Both the position numbers and the translations under genes were made by a program. A stretch of DNA of 14,093 nucleotides from B8-G4 sp033720735. GTDB lineage: Bacteria; Bacteroidota; Bacteroidia; Chitinophagales; Saprospiraceae. Each line of letters starts with the position of its first letter. Position 1 is the stretch's first letter. Under the pieces are notes generated by a model. That model had not been told where the DNA came from, made no database searches, and saw only the letters and a list, made by a program, of their open reading frames with translations. The stretch covers positions 1 through 14,093 of the forward strand of contig JAWWBX010000089.1 of the NCBI GenBank assembly GCA_033720735.1. The letters are read 5' to 3'. Shown here piece by piece: positions 1 to 7,114 of the stretch.

Positions 1-259
1 CCGGCAGGCGGGCATTATACTACAGGGCCATCAAAGTTGGCAAGTGGCAAAGTGCAAATAGCCAAAAGCCAAAAGCCAAAAGCCTATTGGATACCTTCCA
101 TATCCAGCCGCGAAAATAGCCAACTTTCAGCGTTGATCCCACCCGGGAAGTATAAAGTGCGGTGGTGACCGGCCCATCACATGACGGAAATGGCCGTCCG
201 GCACCCCGGTGCATCTTCTTTTTTCTATCTTCTGCACCTAACCACGACTTCACTTCCAC
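1..259. other. Intergenic region upstream of tpiA
   Basis: No gene is supported here. The only longer open frame, on the minus strand, translates the heptamer repeat and runs into tpiA, and looks spurious. I see no convincing TAnnTTTG promoter element on the + strand; the nearest is TATCTTCT at 226-233 with two mismatches. A small GC-rich dyad, GCACCCCGGTGC at 201-212, is followed by a T-rich stretch (215-231). It could terminate an upstream + gene, but the loop is too tight for a confident call. Confidence 0.5.
61..84. repeat. Heptamer tandem repeat (GCCAAAA x3 plus GCC)
   Basis: Three perfect head-to-tail copies of GCCAAAA are followed by a partial GCC. Related sequence precedes it (GCAAAGTGCAAATA). 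It lies about 175 bases upstream of tpiA in a non-coding leader. The surroundings also hold a 10-base direct repeat AAATAGCCAA (56-65 and 114-123) and a 9-base inverted repeat AAAGTTGGC/GCCAACTTT (33-41 and 119-127) that encloses the heptamers. Low-complexity runs of this kind are, from general familiarity, frequent between genes in Bacteroidota. The unit is not a multiple of three, but no coding frame crosses it, so frame switching is not implied. Confidence 0.85.
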
Positions 260-1030
260 ATGATGGACCGCAAACGCATCGCAGCCGGCAACTGGAAAAT
301 GCACACGCTGCTCAACGAAGGGATCCTGCTCGCCGGCCAGCTTGAGCAACAATGGCATGACGAGCGCGTCGACATGATCGTGGCGCCGCCGTTTACGCAT
401 CTGGATGCCGTGGTGAGACTGTTGCGCAACAGCCCGATCCAGGTGGCGGCACAGAATTGTTACAGTGAGCCGGCGGGTGCCTATACCGGTGACATTTCAC
501 CGGTGATGCTCGCCGATTTGGGGGTCGACCAGGTGATCATTGGGCATTCCGAACGCCGCGAGATCTTTGCCGAGACAGATGCGCTGCTCCGGGAGAAGGT
601 CAATGGGGCCCTGAGCGCGGGACTGGGTGTGATCTTCTGTTGCGGTGAGCCGCTGGAAATACGCGAAGCCGGCCAACAGCAAACCTACGTACAGGGCCAG
701 CTGGAACGTAGCCTCTTTCATTTGACGGCAGACCAACTCACACAAGTAGTGGTCGCCTACGAACCGATCTGGGCGATCGGTACCGGCAAAACGGCATCTC
801 CGGACCAGGCCCAGGAGATGCACGGCTTTATCAGAATCCTTATTGAACAACAGTACGACCATTCCACATCAGCCGGTATATCTATCCTCTACGGAGGGAG
901 TGTCAAGCCGGGCAACGCGGCAGAGCTTTTTGCTCAGCCAGATGTTGACGGAGGACTGGTAGGTGGTGCCTCGCTAAAAGCTGATGATTTCCTGGCGATC
1001 GCCAACGCACTGGCTGACTCAGTATCCTAA
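260..1030 (+). CDS. tpiA: Triosephosphate isomerase
   Basis: Interconverts dihydroxyacetone phosphate and glyceraldehyde 3-phosphate in cytosolic glycolysis and gluconeogenesis. The 256-aa length is normal for the family. All catalytic parts are visible: the N-terminal AAGNWKMH with Asn11 and Lys13, the electrophilic His96 in IIGHSERR, the catalytic base Glu168 in AYEPIWAIGTGK (the phosphate-gripping loop 6 follows), and the phosphate-binding segments ILYGGSVKPGN and GGLVGGASLK near the C-terminus. Two consecutive ATG codons (260 and 263) are possible starts and the choice is open. The next gene starts 12 bases after the stop, so tpiA may be the first gene of the redox cluster transcript. That link is inferred from spacing only. 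Identification is firm. Confidence 0.97.
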   Translation: MMDRKRIAAGNWKMHTLLNEGILLAGQLEQQWHDERVDMIVAPPFTHLDAVVRLLRNSPIQVAAQNCYSEPAGAYTGDISPVMLADLGVDQVIIGHSERREIFAETDALLREKVNGALSAGLGVIFCCGEPLEIREAGQQQTYVQGQLERSLFHLTADQLTQVVVAYEPIWAIGTGKTASPDQAQEMHGFIRILIEQQYDHSTSAGISILYGGSVKPGNAAELFAQPDVDGGLVGGASLKADDFLAIANALADSVS

Positions 1031-1042
1031 TTTCTCGAACAA

Positions 1043-2689
1043 ATGGCAGATCGCATCTATTCTACAATGACCGACCCGGTGGCCCTGATCCCGCTCGCTG
1101 ACCTCGCGGATCGCGAACCGCATGGCAGGCTGGTTGAAAACACGGATCTGGTCATCATCCGGTATGGAAAGGACATATCTGTCCTCTATGGCCGGTGCCT
1201 GCACCGTGGCGCAATGCTTGCCGATGGTTATGTCGATGACCATGACAACCTCATTTGCGGGGTGCATCACTGGGACTACCGGATCGATTCCGGGGTGAGC
1301 GAATACAACAACGAGGAGGCCCTTCACAAATTCTCGGCAGATGTGCATGAGGGTACGGTCTATGTTGATCGTGCCGAGATCGTGGCCTTTGAAGAGTTGC
1401 ATCCGCAACCGTTTCGCCGGGACCAATACCTCGGTGCCTATGCAGATACACACCCGGAGGACACGGAGCCTCATACGCGCTACATTCAGGATCTGGCGCG
1501 CAATGGGCTGAAGAAGACCGGGCACCACGGCCCTTCGGCGGCGATGGGGGTGGACCGCAATACGCTGCCCAGGTGGGAGGATCTCCAGTTCTTGCCGGCG
1601 CAGCTGGCTACCAGGCCGTTGCTCGACGACGAACCAGTCGATACTGCAACGGTCATCGGTCCTCGTGCGAAAAGACCACTGGTGTTGTCCATGCCGATCT
1701 TCGTGTCCGACATGTCTTTCGGTGCCCTATCGCGAGAAGCTAAGATCGCGCTCGCCAAAGGCGCCGAAATGGCCGGAACGGGGATCTGCAGTGGGGAAGG
1801 GGGCATGTTGCCGGACGAGCAGGAGGCCAACTCGAAGTACTTCTACGAACTGGCCTCGGCCAAATTCGGATTTGAGTGGGAGAAAGTGACCCGCGTACAG
1901 GCCTTTCATTTTAAAGGCGGACAAGGCGCCAAGACCGGCACAGGCGGACACCTGCCCGGTGCCAAAGTAACCGAGGAGATCGCTGCGGTTCGCAATCTGC
2001 AAGCCGGTCAGCCGGCCATTTCTCCAGCCGCTTTTCCTGATCTGCGCACACCCGCAGATTTTCGCGAGATTGCGCGGGAGGTGCGCACACTGACCGGTGG
2101 CATTCCGGTGGGCTGGAAGATCGCCGCCAGTCACATAGAGCGGGATATCGACTTTGCCCTGGAAGTCGGGGTCGACTACATCATCCTTGATGGACGCGGG
2201 GGCGGTACTGGCGCGGCACCGACCATCCTGCGCGATCACATCAACGTGCCCACCATTCCGGCTTTAGCACGGGCCCGTCACCATCTGGACAAAGTGGGTG
2301 CACGGGATGTCACACTGGTCATTACAGGCGGACTCCGGGTAGCGGCCGATTTTGCCAAAGCCCTGATGTTGGGAGCTGATGCCGTGGCGATTGCCAACTC
2401 GGCTATCCAGGCAGTGGGCTGCATCGGGATGCGCGCCTGTAATACGAATAACTGTCCCGTCGGCATTGCGACTCAGAAGGAGCATCTCCGTGCCCGCCTG
2501 GATGTGGACAAATCGGCGCGCCAGTTGCACAACTTCCTCAAGGCCAGCAATGATCTGATGAAAGTGATCGCGAGAGCCTGTGGTCACGACAATTTCGCAA
2601 AGTTCAATCAGAATGATCTGACAACATTCAACTATGACATGCACCGTCTGGTGGGGGTGGCATACGGAGGGATGGCGGGACGCGTGTAG
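1043..2689 (+). CDS. Rieske 2Fe-2S domain fused to FMN-binding glutamate-synthase-type domain
   Basis: A 548-aa two-domain protein. Residues about 13-112 form a Rieske domain with Cys52-x-His54 and Cys72-x2-His75, the right ligand pattern and spacing (17 residues between). Residues about 165-525 are the FMN/3Fe-4S synthase domain of the glutamate synthase family: an SGEGGMLP segment, a GGQGAKTGTGGHLPG segment, the FMN phosphate loop DGRGGGTGAAP, and the cluster motif Cys460-x5-Cys466-x4-Cys471. The glutaminase (type II amidotransferase) domain of classical GltB is absent, and so is the GltB C-terminal beta-helix, so this is not an ordinary glutamate synthase. Known relatives of this stand-alone domain include archaeal glutamate synthase and N-methylglutamate synthase subunits. 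The Rieske part probably feeds or drains electrons through the 3Fe-4S cluster and FMN (inference). No signal peptide is seen, so it is probably cytoplasmic. Substrate unknown. The start at 1043 lies 12 bases after tpiA; ATG 1067 is an alternative. Confidence 0.9.
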   Translation: MADRIYSTMTDPVALIPLADLADREPHGRLVENTDLVIIRYGKDISVLYGRCLHRGAMLADGYVDDHDNLICGVHHWDYRIDSGVSEYNNEEALHKFSADVHEGTVYVDRAEIVAFEELHPQPFRRDQYLGAYADTHPEDTEPHTRYIQDLARNGLKKTGHHGPSAAMGVDRNTLPRWEDLQFLPAQLATRPLLDDEPVDTATVIGPRAKRPLVLSMPIFVSDMSFGALSREAKIALAKGAEMAGTGICSGEGGMLPDEQEANSKYFYELASAKFGFEWEKVTRVQAFHFKGGQGAKTGTGGHLPGAKVTEEIAAVRNLQAGQPAISPAAFPDLRTPADFREIAREVRTLTGGIPVGWKIAASHIERDIDFALEVGVDYIILDGRGGGTGAAPTILRDHINVPTIPALARARHHLDKVGARDVTLVITGGLRVAADFAKALMLGADAVAIANSAIQAVGCIGMRACNTNNCPVGIATQKEHLRARLDVDKSARQLHNFLKASNDLMKVIARACGHDNFAKFNQNDLTTFNYDMHRLVGVAYGGMAGRV

Positions 2690-2719
2690 CTTCAATAGAA
2701 GGTTAAATCTCTGTCTGCA

Positions 2720-4657
2720 ATGAAGAAATGGTACAAAGTGCTGGATGACCCCGGTAACCTGCTGGAGGGGCGCGTGCAGACCGTGACGGCCCGGAACCGT
2801 GATTTCTGCCTGACCCGCTATGAGGGTAAGTTTGCCTGCCTGGACAACAAGTGTCCCCACCAGGGCGGTCCGCTTGGCGAGGGATCGATCGAGAACGGGT
2901 TGTTGCGCTGCCCATGGCACGGGTGGGACTACGACCCGATCACCGGCAAGGCCCCGGGTTTTGACGATGGCGTGGAGACCTTTCCCATCGACGTGCGTGA
3001 TGACGGTGTGTATATCCAGCTGGAAGAAGACACGCCGCACCAGCGCAATGTCAGCGACGTCATGGTGGAGACCATGGTCAACTGGGGCGTGAACGTGGTC
3101 TTCGGAATGGTAGGGCACTCTAATCTCGGCCTGGCCGATGCGATGCGCCGGGCAGAGGAGCGCGGAGACCTGCGCTACTTCGGGATCCGTCATGAAGGAG
3201 CGGCCTCGTTTGCGGCGTCTGCGTATGGAAAACTCACGGGACGGCCTGCCGCATGCTTTGCGATCGCCGGTCCCGGCTCCACGAATATGTACACCGGATT
3301 ATGGGATGCGAAAGTCGACCGGGCACCGATCCTTGCGTTGACCGGCCAGGTGGCCACTCAGGTGGTCGGTACCGGCAATTTCCAGGAGCTCGATCTTGTC
3401 AGGGCATTCCAGACCGTCGCCGAGTTCAACCACCGGGTCAATAGCAGCTCCCGCCATGCCGAGCTGATGTCCCTGGCCGTCAAGCATGCCATTGTCAAAC
3501 GCGATGTGTCACATCTGACTTTCCCCGATGAGGTCCAGACACAACCGGCACAGGACGCCCACGCAAAAGGGCCGGAAGGCCGTGTGGCCTCGCCACGCAT
3601 GCAACCGGACCCGGGTATCCTGAAGGAAGCTACCGAGGCAGTACGGGAGGCGCGTCGACCGCTGATCATCACCGGCCACGGCGCCCGCTTCCACATGGAC
3701 CAGGTTATCGCTCTTGCCGAGAGCTTGCGCTGCCCGGTCGTCACGACATTCAAGGGTAAGGGACAGATCCCGGATGACCATCCACTGGCGGGAGGCGTAC
3801 TGGGACGGAGTGGAACCCCGGTCGCCTCGTGGTTCATGAATGAGTGTGACCTGCTGATCGTGCTTGGGGCGTCGTTTTCCAAGCACACCGGCATCACGCC
3901 AAAGAAGAAAACGATCCAGGTCGACTTTGACCGGATGGCGCTGGGCAAGTTCCACGCGATCGATATCCCGGTATGGGGCGAGATCTCGGTAACGGTGACA
4001 GCGCTGCGTAGTGCCCTGGGACTTGATTTCGCTGCTGTCGATCAACGAGAAGACGTGGCTGAACGATGGCGGATCTGGCGGAAGGAGAAAGCCCGCCGGC
4101 TCAAAGAAGATCGTGGGAACGGCGTGTCGTCCATGGCTGTGTTTGACGGGCTGAATCAAACAGTGGCCGATGGTGCGGTGCTTTGCGTCGATGTCGGCAA
4201 CAATGCCTACTCATTCGGGCGCTACTACGAGGCCAAGGCAGGCAACACTTTCCTGATGTCGGGCTACCTTGGCTCGATCGGGTTTGCGTTACCTGCGGCA
4301 CTGGGTGCCTGGGCGGCCGTCGGTGATCAGAGACCGGTGATCGCCGTGGCCGGTGATGGCGGTCTCATGCAGTACCTCGGCGAGCTGAATACGGCCGTCC
4401 TGTACAACATCCCTATCAAACTCGTGGTGCTCAACAACCATGAACTCGCAAAGATCAGCAAGGAGCAGAGGGCAGGCCAGTTCGAGGTATGGCACACCGC
4501 GCTCAGCAATCCGGGTTTCGCGAGCTATGCCGAGAATTGCGGTGCGCTCGGGATTCGCGTGTCCGACAAAGCCGAGCTCGTACCAGCGCTGACCCGGGCC
4601 TTCGGTCACGACGGGCCGGCCCTGGTGGAGATCATGACCGATCCCGGGCTGCTATGA
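2720..4657 (+). CDS. Rieske 2Fe-2S domain fused to pyruvate-oxidase-like thiamine diphosphate enzyme
   Basis: A 645-aa fusion. Residues about 1-105 are a Rieske domain with Cys45-x-His47 and Cys64-x2-His67 (CPWHG). The rest has the three-domain order of the acetolactate synthase/pyruvate oxidase family: an N-terminal pyrimidine-binding domain (about 109-275) with the coenzyme-activating Glu159 in GIRHEGAA and the GPGSTN turn, a middle domain (about 300-435), and a C-terminal diphosphate-binding domain with the GDG-x24-NN magnesium motif (Gly545 to Asn573). The FGMVGHSN segment resembles quinone-linked pyruvate oxidase more than acetolactate synthase. Such enzymes decarboxylate a 2-oxo acid, and here the fused Rieske centre would be a natural electron exit (inference). 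Whether the middle domain binds FAD cannot be seen. No signal peptide or membrane segment, so probably cytoplasmic. It starts 30 bases after the previous gene, and its stop overlaps the next start as ATGA. Substrate unknown. Confidence 0.9.
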   Translation: MKKWYKVLDDPGNLLEGRVQTVTARNRDFCLTRYEGKFACLDNKCPHQGGPLGEGSIENGLLRCPWHGWDYDPITGKAPGFDDGVETFPIDVRDDGVYIQLEEDTPHQRNVSDVMVETMVNWGVNVVFGMVGHSNLGLADAMRRAEERGDLRYFGIRHEGAASFAASAYGKLTGRPAACFAIAGPGSTNMYTGLWDAKVDRAPILALTGQVATQVVGTGNFQELDLVRAFQTVAEFNHRVNSSSRHAELMSLAVKHAIVKRDVSHLTFPDEVQTQPAQDAHAKGPEGRVASPRMQPDPGILKEATEAVREARRPLIITGHGARFHMDQVIALAESLRCPVVTTFKGKGQIPDDHPLAGGVLGRSGTPVASWFMNECDLLIVLGASFSKHTGITPKKKTIQVDFDRMALGKFHAIDIPVWGEISVTVTALRSALGLDFAAVDQREDVAERWRIWRKEKARRLKEDRGNGVSSMAVFDGLNQTVADGAVLCVDVGNNAYSFGRYYEAKAGNTFLMSGYLGSIGFALPAALGAWAAVGDQRPVIAVAGDGGLMQYLGELNTAVLYNIPIKLVVLNNHELAKISKEQRAGQFEVWHTALSNPGFASYAENCGALGIRVSDKAELVPALTRAFGHDGPALVEIMTDPGLL

Positions 4658-4863
4658 CGACCGTTGCTACCATCCTTGTCAATCTGGCTGGCGCTTACCT
4701 GCTCATCGGCGTCGTGTTTGCCGTGTGGTTTGTCGTGCGGGGTGTGACCAATGTCGATCCCGGAGTCAGGGGCAGTTCTGTGGTCTTTCGGCTGTTGCTC
4801 TTACCGGGGAGTGTATTGCTCTGGCCGGTGTTGCTCGGCAAATGGCGCAAAGCGAAGAAATAG
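4654..4863 (+). CDS. Small two-helix membrane protein of the redox cluster
   Basis: A 69-aa hydrophobic protein that I do not recognise by family. Two membrane segments are apparent, about residues 4-28 and 41-60, joined by a short loop (RGVTNVDPGVRG), with a basic tail GKWRKAKK. Both termini are likely cytoplasmic or near the inner face. Its ATG overlaps the stop of the thiamine diphosphate gene (ATGA), and its stop is immediately followed by the next ATG, so translation is probably coupled. Position suggests a small subunit or assembly factor of the membrane part of the cluster, which is inference. It contains no cysteine or histidine, so it cannot itself ligate haem or a cluster. Confidence 0.8.
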   Translation: MTTVATILVNLAGAYLLIGVVFAVWFVVRGVTNVDPGVRGSSVVFRLLLLPGSVLLWPVLLGKWRKAKK

Positions 4864-5268
4864 ATGCGGAGATCCCTTCGGAACGAACATCGGGTGGCCT
4901 GGCTGGTGCTGGGTCCGGGAATGTTGCTGCTGTTGGTCGCGGTCTTGCTGGCAATGCCGCGCAATGCGATACAACAAGCGTCAGATCCACCATCGGAGCA
5001 CACCTTCACCGCATCAGTGGGCGAGCAAGACTCCGCCCGTGTTGTTCGGCTGACTGCGGGACGACTGCCGGTGGCGGCCAGTGCCTATGTTTTCGCTTCG
5101 GACGGCACCCAAGACGGCGCGAGGCGCGTGCGCATCGGACAGCTCTTGCAACCCGGGGAGCAGACTTTTACCCTGCCCGGCGAGGCATGGGAATGGCAAC
5201 AGCTGACAATCACCCTGGAGGACGTGATCAAGGATTCAGTTCTGTTTACGATGATATTGGAACAATGA
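4864..5268 (+). CDS. Single-pass membrane protein with small extracytoplasmic domain
   Basis: A 134-aa protein of unknown family. A basic N-terminus (MRRSLRNEHR) precedes one hydrophobic helix at about residues 11-31; the positive-inside rule puts the remaining 100 residues in the periplasm. That part has no cysteine, is short on recognisable motifs and looks beta-rich (VVRLTAGRLPVAASAYVF, then a segment around GEQTFTLPGE). The helix could also be read as an uncleaved signal anchor. The start directly abuts the previous stop, and its TGA overlaps the ATG of the ferric-reductase-like gene (ATGA), which ties it to the cluster. An accessory or scaffold role for the membrane redox protein is a guess from context. 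Confidence 0.78.
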   Translation: MRRSLRNEHRVAWLVLGPGMLLLLVAVLLAMPRNAIQQASDPPSEHTFTASVGEQDSARVVRLTAGRLPVAASAYVFASDGTQDGARRVRIGQLLQPGEQTFTLPGEAWEWQQLTITLEDVIKDSVLFTMILEQ

Positions 5269-6305
5269 GTGTCGGGTACAAGCCAGTATTGTGGAACAGA
5301 CAGAAGCGTCGTTACGACCTGATCATGGCCGCTCTGATGGCGCTGTATGTTCTTGTTTTCGTACTTGTGACGATACGGACCAATCCCTCCGTTACCGCCG
5401 AGACACTCATCATCCGTACAAGCGGCTCGCTGGCCATCCTGATGTTGCATGTTATCCTGCTCATCGGCCCTTTGAGCAGAATCTGGCCAAAACTTCTGCC
5501 CCTTCTTTACAATCGCAGACACCTGGGCGTCACGATGTGCATGGTTGCGTTGATCCATGGCGTGTTTGCGATTTTCCAGTTTCATGCACTGGGCGACACC
5601 CAGCCGATCGTCAGCGTGCTGGTCTCCAACACACACTTTGGTGATCTGACCCGGTTCCCGTTTCAGCCCCTGGGTTTGCTGGCACTCCTCATCCTCTTCC
5701 TGATGGCCGCTACCAGCCATGATTTCTGGCTACACAACCTGTCACCTTACTTCTGGAAGTCGCTGCACATGATGGTCTATGTCGCGTACGCCGCACTGAT
5801 CGGACATGTCGCACTGGGCGTTCTGCAATATGAATTCACTGCCGCGCGCTTCGGCCTGATCACTGTGGGCGTTATTTCCGTGAGTGCCGCGCACATCATG
5901 GCCGGGTTCCGGGAACGGCGCCGACGGAAGGTACTGTTCAGGGATACCGGAGGCATGATCCCGGTCTGCCCGGTAGATGCCATTGCGAACGATCGTGCAA
6001 CCATTGCGCACATCGACGGAGAGGAGATCGCCATCTTCAAGTATGACGGACGTATTTCGGCAGTGCACAACCTCTGCAAACATCAAAACGGGCCGCTGGG
6101 GGAGGGACGGGTCATTGACGGATGTATCACCTGCCCGTGGCATGGCTATCAGTATCAACCGGCTAACGGGCAATCACCACCGCCTTTCACCGAGAAGGTT
6201 GCCACCTATCGCGTCATGATTCGTGATGGGGTGGTGCATGTTGATCCTGCGCCATTGCCGGAAGGAACTCCTGTAGAGCCGGCCATCATTCAACAAAAAG
6301 CATGA
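5265..6305 (+). CDS. Ferric-reductase-like six-helix membrane protein with C-terminal Rieske domain
   Basis: A 346-aa protein starting at ATG 5265; the reading frame stays open upstream to 4725, but that part overlaps two better genes and has shadow-like composition. Six membrane segments fit at about 18-37, 53-70, 88-107, 136-150, 166-187 and 196-214. Several membrane histidines can ligate b-type haem: His62, His98, His168 (SLHMMVY) and His181 (LIGHVALG), recalling the ferric reductase/MsrQ (YedZ) transmembrane family. A basic stretch RERRRRK follows helix six, so the C-terminus should be cytoplasmic. There, residues about 230-325 form a Rieske domain with Cys271-x-His273 and Cys290-x2-His293. 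The FAD/NAD(P)H reductase domain of true ferric reductases is absent, and the Rieske centre sits in its place. Inferred role: passing electrons between cytoplasmic Rieske partners and membrane haem or quinone. It overlaps both neighbours by ATGA. Confidence 0.9.
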   Translation: MSVGYKPVLWNRQKRRYDLIMAALMALYVLVFVLVTIRTNPSVTAETLIIRTSGSLAILMLHVILLIGPLSRIWPKLLPLLYNRRHLGVTMCMVALIHGVFAIFQFHALGDTQPIVSVLVSNTHFGDLTRFPFQPLGLLALLILFLMAATSHDFWLHNLSPYFWKSLHMMVYVAYAALIGHVALGVLQYEFTAARFGLITVGVISVSAAHIMAGFRERRRRKVLFRDTGGMIPVCPVDAIANDRATIAHIDGEEIAIFKYDGRISAVHNLCKHQNGPLGEGRVIDGCITCPWHGYQYQPANGQSPPPFTEKVATYRVMIRDGVVHVDPAPLPEGTPVEPAIIQQKA

Positions 6306-7075
6306 CGGACCGCAAAGACACCGGATTCTACATTGGCTATCATCCCAAAGCACCGGGGTCATACCGCAAAACACTGGTGGTGAGCGTAATGGTCATTACA
6401 GCAGCAGTCCTGGTAACAGCCTGCATCTTGGCCATCTCACAACACCCCTTCTCCAGGAACGTCTTTGAATTCGGCACCCTGACCACCATCGAGGGGACGC
6501 TGACTATGGATCCGGTGCCACGTCTGCTGACGGGCCCGGCAGACCAACCAACGTCGGTGCTTCTGGTCGGGTTTGGCAAGTGCGGAGCAGAAGCCACGCT
6601 CGAAGCCATTGAAAATCAGGAACACGCGGTATTGGACGGGCGTGAAATTGCCTTGCGTGGCACACTGATCTACGGAGAAGGCAAGACCCTGATGGAACTG
6701 ACAGAAGGCACTGGATCGTGGGGAGGCATCATCGGTGAAGGGCGTCACGCACTCACGTTCGAGTCGGTCGGGAACCGCACGATCAGTGGAAAGATCATCG
6801 ATCCCAAGTGTTACTTCGGGGTGATGAAACCGGGAGAGGGCAAAACCCACCGGTCATGTGCGATCCGGTGCATTTCCGGAGGGATACCGCCTGTGTTCAA
6901 AACGGCCGACGGGCAATTCATTCTTTTGCAGCACGAGACTATCAGCCTATCCTCAGCCCTGCTCGCATACGTCGACGATCTGATCACGATCAACGGAGTA
7001 CTTGGCCAATCAGGCGACTGGCTCGTGATGGAAGTCGATCCTGGCTCCATCCTGCCGGGCATCGTTGCACAATGA
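6302..7075 (+). CDS. Membrane-anchored protein with three-cysteine motif, end of redox cluster
   Basis: A 257-aa protein. The N-terminal 23 residues are basic and soluble, a single helix follows at about 24-46, and the rest should lie in the periplasm. The striking part is a segment at about 163-197: GKIIDPKC ends in Cys170, Cys186 and Cys190 lie in HRSCAIRC, and ISGGIPP follows. The spacing is Cys-x15-Cys-x3-Cys, with nearby His183, and the segment looks like a constrained metal- or thiol-site. Cys94 lies in the preceding domain. The two halves (about 55-155 and 158-257) both look like small beta domains. I recognise the cysteine segment as conserved-looking but cannot name a family with an established function. 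It begins inside the stop of the ferric-reductase-like gene (ATGA), so it is likely the extracytoplasmic electron acceptor or maturation partner of that protein (inference). No strong terminator hairpin follows; only a T-run at 7092-7098 is visible. Confidence 0.82.
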   Translation: MTDRKDTGFYIGYHPKAPGSYRKTLVVSVMVITAAVLVTACILAISQHPFSRNVFEFGTLTTIEGTLTMDPVPRLLTGPADQPTSVLLVGFGKCGAEATLEAIENQEHAVLDGREIALRGTLIYGEGKTLMELTEGTGSWGGIIGEGRHALTFESVGNRTISGKIIDPKCYFGVMKPGEGKTHRSCAIRCISGGIPPVFKTADGQFILLQHETISLSSALLAYVDDLITINGVLGQSGDWLVMEVDPGSILPGIVAQ

Positions 7076-7114
7076 GCTTGGGCTTCTGACATTTTTTTGT
7101 TGAAAGACACGCCG

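Noticed and set aside
200..231. GC dyad followed by T-run as intrinsic terminator
   Set aside because: The stem is only 4-5 bp with a very small loop, and no + strand gene upstream is visible to terminate.
20..400. Minus-strand open frame over the tpiA leader and start
   Set aside because: Its C-terminus is a translation of the GCCAAAA repeat and its N-terminus is antisense to tpiA; no domain is visible.
2720..3030. Rieske domains as parts of aromatic ring-hydroxylating dioxygenases
   Set aside because: None of the three proteins has the mononuclear iron catalytic domain; the fused partners are FMN synthase, ThDP enzyme and membrane haem types.
2264..3193. Minus-strand 309-aa open frame
   Set aside because: It lies antisense across the ends of two clearly real genes, has no recognisable domain, and is a frame shadow of GC-rich coding sequence.
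4725..5264. Open reading frame continuing upstream of the ferric-reductase-like gene, giving a 526-aa protein
   Set aside because: This stretch overlaps two hydrophobic, well-spaced genes in other frames, has arginine/cysteine-rich shadow composition, and ATG 5265 makes the standard ATGA overlap.
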